Part shown: positions 56,030-64,000 of the stretch, in pieces
Layout: every line of letters begins with the position of its first letter
How positions within the stretch are numbered: the first letter of the stretch is position 1
NCBI GenBank assembly: GCA_022495995.1
Contig: JAFEMH010002432.1
Span: 124,001 to 188,000 of the forward strand
Reading direction: 5' to 3'
DNA: 64,000 nucleotides
From: Adenophora triphylla var. japonica
Lineage: Eukaryota; Streptophyta; Magnoliopsida; Asterales; Campanulaceae
Position numbers and translations under genes: made by a program
Notes under the pieces: generated by a model
Database searches by the model: none
What the model was told of the DNA's origin: nothing
The model's input: the letters and a program-made list of their open reading frames with translations, nothing else

Positions 56030-57060
56030 TCATACAAAATACCTCCGCAACTTATCGCCGTTGACGGGGTGCAGAAATGGGTTGCCATCCAAGTCTGACA
56101 GCTGCATAGCTCCTCCGGAGAATACTTTCTTTACCAGGAACGGTCCGACCCAAATGGGTGCCCACTTGCCCAACGCACTGCTTTGATTTGAGGGCTTCAT
56201 TTTAAGAACCAGATCACCGACTTTGATATCCCTGGGTTTCACTTTCTTATCGAAGGCACGGGCCATTCTTCTCTGGTATGCCCTGTTATGCTCCATGGCT
56301 TTTAGTCTGCATTCATCTAGCAGAGCCAACTCATTATATCGACTTTGGAGCCATTCGATCTCGTTCACCTCGTTTTCGAGTAAGACCCTGAGGGAAGGAA
56401 TTTCTAACTCAATAGGCATGACGGCCTCCATTCCGTAAGTCAGAGCATATGGGGTTGCACCAGTGGCAGTTCGGATCGAAGTGCGATAGCCCCACAATGC
56501 TAAGTGCAACTTTTCTGGCCAATCTCGTCCTCGCTCGACCATCTTCCTTATGATCCTTTCCAAGTTCTTATTGGCAGCTTCAACAGCGCCGTTTGTCTGT
56601 GGCCTGTACGGTGAAGATTTGTGGCGCTTAACTCTGTATTCAGTGAGCAATCGATCAGTTTCTCCCTCGAAATGAGTGCCATTGTCAGAAATAATCTCGT
56701 TCGGGACCCCATAGCGGCAGAAGATCTGTTCTTTTATGAATCGGGCAACCTTCTTGGCGGTGAGCACTTTATAAGATGCAGCTTCTACCCATTTCGTGAA
56801 GTAATCCACAGCCACTAGTACAAATGCATGCCCATTGCTCCCAGGCGGAGAAATCTTCCCAATGACATCAATACCCCATGTTGCGAAGGGCCACGGAGTT
56901 GTCATGCAGTATAAGTCGTGAGGCGGGATGTGGTTCAGATTGGAAAATCTTTGGCACTTGTCACAGGTCCGCACGAAATGGATGCAATCTGTCTCCATAG
57001 TGATCCGTAGTAACCCGGCTGATGATGCTATGCATGAGGGATCGAGCGTTCATATGAGGT
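56030..57060 (-). pseudogene. Integrase of element C (catalytic core intact, N-terminus frameshifted)
   Basis: Integrase inserts the element's cDNA into chromosomes. The frame 56030-56998 has the last two Cys of the zinc-binding domain (CDKCQ). The catalytic core follows with Asp44 (WGIDVIG), Asp105 (SDNGTHF) and Glu140 (AVEAANK), an exact DD35E spacing. A C-terminal GPFLVKKVFSGGAMQL segment of SH3-like type ends it. The His pair of the zinc finger lies in another frame (ending near 57000-57060), so a small indel separates it from the core. The stop is at 56030, followed by non-coding 3' DNA. Confidence 0.88.
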
Positions 57061-58236
57061 CCGCAGGCACCGTTGTGAACGTCTTCCATTACTCTTTGAG
57101 CCTTTTCTTTACTGATGCAGAGTAGGAGTGGACAACCTTCTCTTTTCTTCCATAATTCATTGCCGAGTATGACATATTGCGCTGACAGTCTCTTTAGGGC
57201 CTGCAAGCTTTTGGCATGTACTCTTTTTGAATCTCCTTCTTGATCCACAGAAAGGATGCTTCCCATACTTGAGGTATTGAAAGATCCGATTGTACCACGG
57301 TTCACCGACACCTCGATCTCAATCTCACAACAATATGCAGGATTTTCTCTTCCGCCGACCCCGAAAGGCTTGATTAATTTTCCTTCGGGATTTCCATCAA
57401 AGAGGCTAAGGTAGCCGAGAGCATCTGCGAATCTGTTCTTGTCCGCGGTAAGAATTGGAATGATACTTCCTTGAATTGGCCGACAAGTTCTGCGATGTAA
57501 GCATGGTATTTCTGGAGACATGGGTCTATAATTTTCCATTTGTTGGCGGCCTGGTTGATTATCAATTGGGAATCGCCGAACACTTCCAATTCCTCCACAT
57601 GTCGCTCAAGGGCAGCTTCTAGACCGGCTATGCAAGCTTCGTACTCAGCTGCATTGTTGGTGACCGAGAAATTCAACTTGATTGCTATGGGAGTGTGCCT
57701 GTCGTTCGGGTCTATCAAGACCATTCCAATGCCATTTCCTTTCTTGTTAGCTGCTCCATCAAAGAATAATTGCCACTTGTTTCCGCTTTCTATAGTGAGG
57801 ATCCCTTCATCTGGAAACTGGAGGTCCAGCCCTTGATCTTCCGTGACTGGGAATTCAGCCTAACCGGTCCGCAAATGCCGCCGCTTTGATTGATTTGCGA
57901 ATCACATATTTGATGTCGAATTCTGCCAGGAAGAAAGTCCATTTTGCCAATCGGGTGGAGATGTTTCCTCTGTCACCTTGGAATAGATATCTGATCGGAT
58001 CCATCTTGGAGACTAAGTGTACGGTGTGGGACAGCATATAGTGTTTTAGCTTTCCAACTACCCATACCAAAGCTGCGCAAGTCTTCTCGAGGCGAGTAAT
58101 TCACTTCACTCCCTTGGAATTTACTGACGAAATAGATGGCATTCTCAATCTTTGAATCCTTCTTTTCTTGTGCTAGCATAGCCCCAAAGAGCCGTGTCCG
58201 TGACTGTCCGATATAGAAGTAAAGGCTTGTCTCCAT
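57061..58236 (-). pseudogene. Two RNase H domains of element C, frameshifted
   Basis: The first, polymerase-associated RNase H is represented by 57855-58236 (ending RLAKWTFFLAEFDIKYVIRK, typical of gypsy RT-RNase H). The second, of the RVT_3 (archaeal-like) type, spans about 57374-57780: MVLIDPNDRHTPIAI, TNNAAEYEACIAGLEAAL and DSQLIINQ carry its acidic residues. A tail (57061-57400) links to integrase. Dual RNase H is a recognised Tat feature. Frames change at least three times. Confidence 0.8.
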
Positions 58237-59508
58237 GAGGTGGGCGAGAGAATGGGAGGATTGACGAGGTAGGCTTTGATCCTTTCAAAAGCTATCTGGC
58301 ATTCCTCGTTCCAGACCACTTCCCGATTCTTCTTTAGCGGCTTGAAGATCGGCTCACATATGGTGGTCAATTGGTTGACGAACCCGCGATGTATTGTAGG
58401 CGACCCATGAATCCTTTTACTTCAGAGACGGTTCGGGTGGCTTCATTTCAATAATCGCCTTAACTTTCCTGGGATCTATTTCAATGCCGCGCTCGGTGAC
58501 CATGTATCCTGAACTTTACCTCGAATAACCCCAAATGTACACTTGGCCGGGTTCGGCCTCATGGAGTGTTCTCGGAGTCTCGTTAAAGAATTTCCTCAAA
58601 TCAATGAAATGCTGTCCGTCCGATCCTTTCGAATGAATAATCATGTCATCCACATACACTTCAATCTCCTGGATCATGTCGTGGAAGAGGGTAGTGATCG
58701 CTCTCGATAGGTAGCCCCGGCGTTCTTCAAGCCAAATGGCATTGGTGTAACAATAAGTACCCCATGGGGTTGTAAATGCCGTCTTGTTTTGATCCTCTTC
58801 AGCCATCTTAATCTGGTTGTAACCCGCAAAACCATCAACGAAAGATTTGACCTCGAAGTTCGCGGTTGCATCCACTAGCATGTCAATGTTGGGCAAAGGG
58901 AAGTCATCTTTAGGACTAGCCTTATTGAGGTCTCGGAAATCTACGCAGACTCGAACCTTTCCATTTGCTTTGGTGACTGTTACGATGTTCGCCAACCAGG
59001 TCGGATATTCAATTACTTTGATGAAGCCTACCCGTAGGAGTTTTTCAATTTCCTCTTTCACTTGTAATGACCATTCAGGTTTTATCCGCCTCAATTTCTG
59101 CTTGACCGGCTTGATTTCTGGATCCAGAGGTATTCGGTGTTCCACAATAGAAGCATCCAGCCCCGGCATATCTTTGTAGGACCAAGCGAACACATCCACA
59201 AATTCCTTGAGCAATTCAATCAAAGCAACCCGCTCATCTCCGGAGAAGAAGCTACCAATCTGCGTTTCTTTGGGTTCTTCGGCTGTTCCCAAGTTCACTG
59301 TTGTTAATACCTCGTCGGCAGCTTGGGCCCGGCTTTCCTTTTGCTCACAAGTCTGTTTTGAATCTTTTTCTAAAAATTGTTCATCGATTAAGTCTGCATT
59401 ATCTTCAATTGAATTAGGCTTAATTATTTTTAAATCTTGATGATTATTTTTCGTTAAGCATTCAATTGTTAAATTGGCAATCACGGGGTACTCGGAAAGA
59501 TCAACCAC
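58237..59508 (-). pseudogene. Reverse transcriptase of element C, frameshifted
   Basis: The frame 58516-59508 runs from a linker into RT: WSYKDMPGLD, KVRVCVDFRDLNKASPKDDF, FTTPWGTYCYT and the catalytic YVDD (VYVDDMIIHS). Between the last two, a short out-of-frame stretch (AIWLEERRGYL) replaces the conserved MPFGLKNAGATY; that sequence survives in a second frame at 58674-58871. Downstream of YVDD the frame breaks again, with the thumb region in 58173-58370. Enzyme function is therefore lost. Confidence 0.88.
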
Positions 59509-61341
59509 TTTATTTAGAGCAAAGGGAAATACGGTGTTTACAACTCGAAGACGGTCTTCAGTCGTGAGGACATCGACCGGTCAAGACTCAAACTCTATGA
59601 CAAGAGACTCGGGAGACTCGACTCAAGATACAGGGGGTGAATTTAGACTCGGCAGGACAAGGACGGGGTTTGAGCCCTAGCTTTTCAATCATAGTCTCTT
59701 TGTCGGCGACCGGTCCCCTAACGAAGTCCAGCTTCTGCAACGGTCCTTCTGCGACAGTCTCCAGCTTGACTATCTCCACATTAGATTCCTTCCCGAATTC
59801 TAGCATAGCTATCACTTCACCGTCGAGAGGAAGGTCAATCGGATCAATCGGCTCCTTAGCACCATCTCTCATTTACGCTAAAGACGTACCGCTCACAGGG
59901 CTCGACGGCCCTGTTCTTCAAACAAATCTCGCTAACTCTCCATCAATATCTGCGGGGGTCGCACCGCGAATTTTACATATTGTGGGTTCATCCAAGGCAA
60001 GATTTTCAAACTGATACTCACATTCGGGTCCCAGAAGTGGTAGCTGCTCTCGTAGGTGGCGGTCACACCTTGTCTTTTGGGCAAATTATCAAACATTTCT
60101 TTCATCGGATTCTGGCTATTGGCGAACCTCTGGATCATCTTCATTCTTTCTCCTGCTGGAGTAAGCTTTGGCTCGGGACAAACAAACATATCTCCATCCT
60201 CTCTGACAAAGTGCTTATTCAGAGACCAACTGTATGGGCGCATTTCAGGCCTCTTGTACTTTCTACCGGCTGCAGAGGTCATCTTCTCTTTGAAAGCCTC
60301 GGTTTTGTCATACACCTTATCTTCCTTAGTCACGGCATACCCCAGACCTTGCCTATTTCTCTTGGCTGCTGGCAACACAAGCCTACACGGTCCCTGTTGG
60401 CGTTTTCCCAGCCCCAGACCAGGGATATAGCTCATACCTCTTAGCATTTTCAACACAGGAGGAATCTTGTCTGAAGATGTCGTCAAGTCTATAGTACAGA
60501 CTTGCCCCTTAGGTTTCTCGATTGTGAATCCGCTGAGCATTGGATTTTCTTGGTCAAGCTTGATCTCCATTACTGGTAAGGTATTTGCGCTGGTTTCTCC
60601 GATTGTAACACTGTCACCATAGATGGTTGTCAGCACTCCCTCTTGCACAAACTTTAAGCATTGGTGAAGCGTAGAAGCTACGGCTCCAATCTCGTGGATC
60701 CAGGGTCTACCCAATAATGCTGAGAACGTAACAGGAATGTCTATAACCTGAAACTCCACCATCATTTCCTTGCCTCCAAACATCAGATTAAGGGAGACTA
60801 TCCCTAACACTGCCCGGGATGTTGAATCATAAGCCTTTATGGTCTGGTTAGAGGGTTTGAGGTTCTGCGCGTTGATGTCCAACATACTCATCATTTTGGC
60901 GGGGAGCACATTCATGGCTGATCCATTATCTATCAACACATGGGGAATCAACCGTCCCTCCAGAGGCACCGTAATGTGTAAGGATTCGTTATGCTTCGCA
61001 CCGTAAGCAGGCAAGTCAAGATCTGTGAAAGTAATGATATTCCCATACTGAGCCGTTCCAATCAACTGACATGCTTCATCTGGGGTAGCGTTGACGGATA
61101 CCTTTGTCTTGGATAAGGCTTCTTCCAGCTTTAATTTGTGAGGGTAGGAGGATGTAAGTAGGGACCACAAAGAAATGTCGGCTTGCGTTCTTTTCAACTG
61201 CGTCAGTATCGGGTCTTCCTGAACTTCTTCGTCTAGCCTGTGAGGATTCTGAAAGGACTGAGGGTTAGAGCCTGCAACTGCTTTCCCTTTTCCAGATGGA
61301 TCTGGATTACTTACTCCCAACATTCTTCCCGAGCGCGTCAA
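59509..61341 (-). pseudogene. Protease and G-patch region of element C
   Basis: A 469-codon frame (61341-59932) has an aspartic protease core with HVLIDNGSAMNVLP (Asp138). Tat/Ogre-type proteases often carry DNGS where others have DTGS, so this need not be inactive. A second protease half (ALLGRPWIHEIGA) follows. At about residue 300 is a G-patch (RGMSYIPGLGLGKRQQG), an RNA-binding module known from this lineage. Acidic tail pieces continue to 59588 in another frame before RT. The N-terminus (MTRSGRMLG) is typical of the start of the pro region. Confidence 0.83.
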
Positions 61342-62464
61342 CGGTTAACTTCTTGCTGGTCATCAACTACGAACTCTTTGCTAGCCTCCTTGAGTTCTGA
61401 TAATGTTAGCGGGACAGAGTGATTGCGGTATGGCCAAGCCGCTTGTCGTATCTCATTAATGGTCAAAGGTGTTTCCCAACTAGCCGCTATTCTGAGTTCC
61501 TCCAAGGAGATTGGGGATTCTCTAGGAGTCATTGAAGATATAGCATTATCAATCAAGCGTTCTTCGTAATCATCAAGTTCAACAATATTATTCACATCAT
61601 GTAAATCATCGAGATACAGAACATAACAGAAGTTATCTTTCATTTCATCGAACAGAAATTACATCAGTTTCGACCCCATTACATCCATTGCTATCATCCC
61701 CAACTACGGGTTCCCCAAATTCTAATACATTGACAAAATAATCATTCTCAAAGTCAATAAGGTTCACATTGCTGTTCGGCAGAGGATTGTTGACAATATT
61801 CGGGCGAGGAGATTTTTCTATCTTCTTGTCGTCCACTAAACCCTGGATTATCTTCTTGAGAGTCAAACAGGAGTTCGTAGTGTGCCACGGAAATTGGTGG
61901 AAACGGCAATACTTGCTAGCATCCATGTGAGGATTAGGGCGAGCAGATGTAGTTCTCCAATGGCTTTATCATGCCAGTTCGTAGCAAACCGTTAAAAACT
62001 TCCTCCGTTGACATACCCAAATCATCAAACCTCGGTTGTGGCTTAAAGGGAAGCCTCATCACATTCTGCATGTTGTTACTTCCTTTTTGAAGATTATTGA
62101 TACTATTATCTTTGGCCGGTTCTCTTCCTCTCGGCGCCATTGCTGAGACAGGATTGGATGCCCGATATCGGTAACTTCCACCACTGTTGTTGTTAGTGGT
62201 GTTTGCACTTGGAGTTTGGTTGAACAACTTATTCTCACTCCTTGCTCCCATCCCCACCATCTCTCGCAGATCTGGGTACCATCCTTTCCCAATGGCTTCT
62301 CTAAGTGCTGGCTTAACACATGTGTAAGTACCCCAATCTGAATCGCTCTCCATCCCAGCATACGACAAAACCAGAGGCAAACTTCCGGAGGTCATAACTC
62401 CTTCATACAAACTCCGATTGAGACGTGCCATATATGGTTGGAAAGCTCTCGACGAGAGCTAGCT
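61338..62464 (-). pseudogene. Gag of element C, C-terminal part
   Basis: Frames 61934-62464, 61645-61926 and 61338-61643 follow one another. The first has the end of the gag core (MARLNRSLYEG) and an Asn/Ser-rich linker. The second has a zinc-knuckle variant CRFHQFPWHTTNSC followed by LKKIIQGLVDDKKI; its pattern NPLPNSNVNLIDF is shared with element A's gag. The upstream part of gag is absent because element D begins at about 62465; an in-frame TAG stands right at the junction. Confidence 0.8.
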
Positions 62465-62490
62465 TGCCATCACATTCACAAGAGCATGGA

Positions 62491-62636
62491 AAGTCCGTAC
62501 GGACCTCTTTGCATGCCAAAAGGTCCGTACGGACCTCTTTGCACCAGACATAATCATTACGAAAATCCCCTTAAAGTCCACGAGATTCCCTCAAATCCCG
62601 GAAATCTATAATTACCTAAGAGGTCCGTACGGACCT
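62491..62636 (+). repeat. Three AGGTCCGTACGGACCT palindromes in the LTR of D
   Basis: Copies lie at 62491-62506 (first base pair changed), 62521-62536 and 62621-62636, each followed by CTTTGCA or CTTTACA. They are perfect 16-bp dyads. The last is 20 bp upstream of the TATA box. Confidence 0.9.
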
Positions 62637-62655
62637 CTTTACAGTTTTCCTACAC

Positions 62656-62664
62656 TATAAATAG
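62656..62664 (+). promoter_or_regulatory. TATA box of element D LTR
   Basis: TATAAATAG in CACTATAAATAGAGGG, followed ~30 bp downstream by a CT-rich stretch where transcription would start. It defines the palindromes as U3 elements. Confidence 0.7.
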
Positions 62665-62714
62665 AGGGCTTCCCCTCCCTCATTTTTCACACCTCCCTCT
62701 TCTCTCTTCCTCCC

Positions 62715-62900
62715 TTAGCCTTCTGGCTTCCCCTCTAAGTCCTCTCGAGGCACTCCCGGCCCCTTTCGGATCCTTCCGAGGCCTTCCGAGCTCCCTTGTG
62801 GTGCTCCGAAGCCTCCCCGAGCGCTCCCGAGACGCTCCCGCGCTGCCCCGAGGCACTCTTGAGGTACTCTGAGGCCCCTCGTGGTACTCCGAGGCCTTGC
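62715..62900 (+). repeat. Degenerate GC-rich short repeats in LTR of D
   Basis: Words such as CGAGGCACTC, CCGAGGCCTTCC, GAGGTACTC and GTGGTACTCCGAGGCC recur every 15-25 bp. A second set, GCCGAAACTCTGCCCGA and GCCGAACCTCTGCCCGA, repeats at 62965-63095. Open frames on both strands here come from the repeat. Confidence 0.65.
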
Positions 62901-63590
62901 CTGGTCTTTCCACGGTGTCCCGGCTCTTTCCGAGTCAAACCGACGATCCCAAACCACGCCGAAACTCTGCCCGAGTAACTCCTGCCACCACAACGCACGC
63001 CGAACCTCTGCCCGAGTGATCCCGACGATCCCCACGCACGCCGAACCTCTGCCCGAACGCAGCCTACAACCTCAACTCACGCCGAAACTCTGTCCGCAGA
63101 CAACCGGTTCCTCCCGAAGCAATCCCGATCCATACCGGAACGCTACTTCGACCTCAAACACTATTCCCAAGCGGAAGACAGACGCGAACCAACATTGGTA
63201 AGGCTTCCTTCCTATACCATTTCAATACATTTCCATACATAGCATACAATGTAGACATCCGATACAGCATGCATTTTAAAAGCACACACACACACACACA
63301 ACATTTAAAGGATATTAGGGGTATCCGAAAGACTCGTTTTACGAGGCTACTCGGGTGAGCTCTAATATTCTAATATTCTCTTCCCGGAGTCATCGACCTC
63401 CGAACTCAAAATCTCATCACACAAAAACAGTTTAAAATTATCTTTAAACTGATGCCCTTTTTCAATGTTTTGGGCTTAATAAAAACGGCGTGGCGACTCT
63501 ACAAATGCGAAAGCAAACGGCGAGACACCTCCAACGCGAAAGATGCTGGATGCGGCCGCGAGGCCTTTCTCGGATCCGGGCTATTTCGGT

Positions 63591-63607
63591 TGGCGACTCC
63601 AGGGAGA
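63591..63607 (+). other. Primer binding site of element D, tRNA-Arg-like
   Basis: TGGCGACTCC agrees with the tRNA-Arg 3' end, while the following AGGGAGA departs from the CGCTGGGGA seen in A. The LTR-to-site spacing is unclear. Confidence 0.55.
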
Positions 63608-64000
63608 ATTTTGTTTTAAAACTTTTAAACAAAACAAAAGATTTTTAAAACGATGATGAGGGTCAAACTTTCATTTTACCCCTTCCTTTAAGCTTTGTTA
63701 TGTGTGTGTGCACGTGCTTCGTTTTTATTTTACAAAAAAAATAAAAATACAAAAAAAATGCATCAATATACATCTCGTGCATACATTTAAAATTCTTCAA
63801 AAAAAAAAAAAAAACTTACCATTTTACTCGGAAAAAGAATTTTAGAGACCGCACGGCTCTCACAGCCTATTTGCCTCGGTTTACACCGCTCTACTCATAC
63901 TTCTTTGCCTCGGTTACTGCAAGCGCAGCTACTGCTGCTTCTTGCCTCGGATACATGCCACACTACAACCCTCGGCCGGAGTGGTCTCGGTTGCGATCCG

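Larger units (their letters stand above)
51252..62464 (-). mobile_element. Element C: Tat-lineage Ty3/gypsy retrotransposon, 5' end removed by D
   Basis: The 3' LTR is 51252-52639, with a polypurine tract beyond it. Reading leftward from 62464 the minus strand gives gag, protease with G-patch, RT, two RNase H domains and integrase, then a tandem-repeat 3' region carrying an antisense ORF. This order, the second RNase H, the antisense ORF and LTR ends resembling element A point to the Tat lineage. The 5' LTR, leader and gag N-terminus are missing because element D begins at about 62465. Several frameshifts make it inactive. Confidence 0.88.
62465..64000 (+). mobile_element. Element D: LTR and leader of a tRNA-Arg-primed gypsy element
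   Basis: This is a plus-strand LTR (about 62465-63590) followed by TGGCGACTCCAGGGAGA (63591), a primer site matching tRNA-Arg over its first ten bases. The LTR shares with A and C the order CGACCTCCGAACTCAAAATCTC ... CGGCGTGGCGACTC. The leader (63608-64000) has TTGCCTCGGTT / CTTGCCTCGG repeats. The left edge is inferred from loss of C's gag and the TG at 62465; the LTR does not end in a clear CA, so borders are approximate. The rest lies outside the window. Confidence 0.68.

Noticed and set aside
62680..63201. Overlapping frames on both strands around the GC-rich LTR of D
   Set aside because: Composition and short repeats open several frames; no conserved protein pattern.

Overview
This is a 64 kb piece of a plant nuclear genome. 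It is almost certainly an angiosperm and probably a eudicot, judging by its low GC and gene structure. It has one clear host gene, a two-exon glycerol-3-phosphate acyltransferase on the minus strand (exons 27181-27819 and 24312-25187). Nearly everything else is transposable-element DNA, and many elements can be bounded to the base by their termini and target-site duplications (TSDs).

Layout. (1) 1-13891: minus-strand Tat-lineage Ty3/gypsy retrotransposon A, with LTRs at 633-2509 and 11983-13891 and a tRNA-Arg primer site. It has only a decayed gag and a long 3' region of ~30-bp tandem repeats. Bases 1-632 repeat its 5' leader, so the left LTR is shared with a second, tandem copy. (2) 14364-17038: small Ty1/copia element (511-bp LTRs, TSD AAACG) with one gag-protease ORF. 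(3) 18657-23998: CACTA transposon (TSD ACA) carrying intron-containing fragments of three host genes: a neprosin-type protein, a 4'-phosphopantetheinyl transferase and the LCB2 subunit of serine palmitoyltransferase. (4) 24128-28848: the GPAT gene, whose intron holds a SINE (17-bp TSD) and a Stowaway-like MITE. (5) 28858-31886: Mutator-like element with ~230-bp terminal inverted repeats and a 9-bp TSD, containing a probable solo LTR. (6) 32259-35657: a complete minus-strand non-autonomous Helitron. (7) 35725-38749: a GGGC-rich, probably hAT-like element and three more MITEs. (8) 38759-64000: a three-deep nest. Gypsy element B (plus) has its gag split by gag-only gypsy element E (40779-49409, TSD TAAAT). 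B is then interrupted by Tat-lineage element C (minus, from 51252; broken gag-pro-RT-RH, integrase ORF open with DD35E, plus an antisense extra ORF). C is cut by element D (plus, from about 62465 to the window end).

Most unusual signals. First, a two-hairpin motif occurs six times in the 3' regions of elements A and C; its stems change sequence but stay paired. Second, unrelated LTRs carry clusters of short perfect palindromes, usually just upstream of the TATA box: GGGCGACCGCCC in three LTR families, TGTCRCGTGACA in C, AGGTCCGTACGGACCT in D and TCCGCGCGGA in A. Third, one CACTA element has picked up three genes. None of the retroelements has an intact full gag-pol, so all visible copies depend on other elements or are dead.
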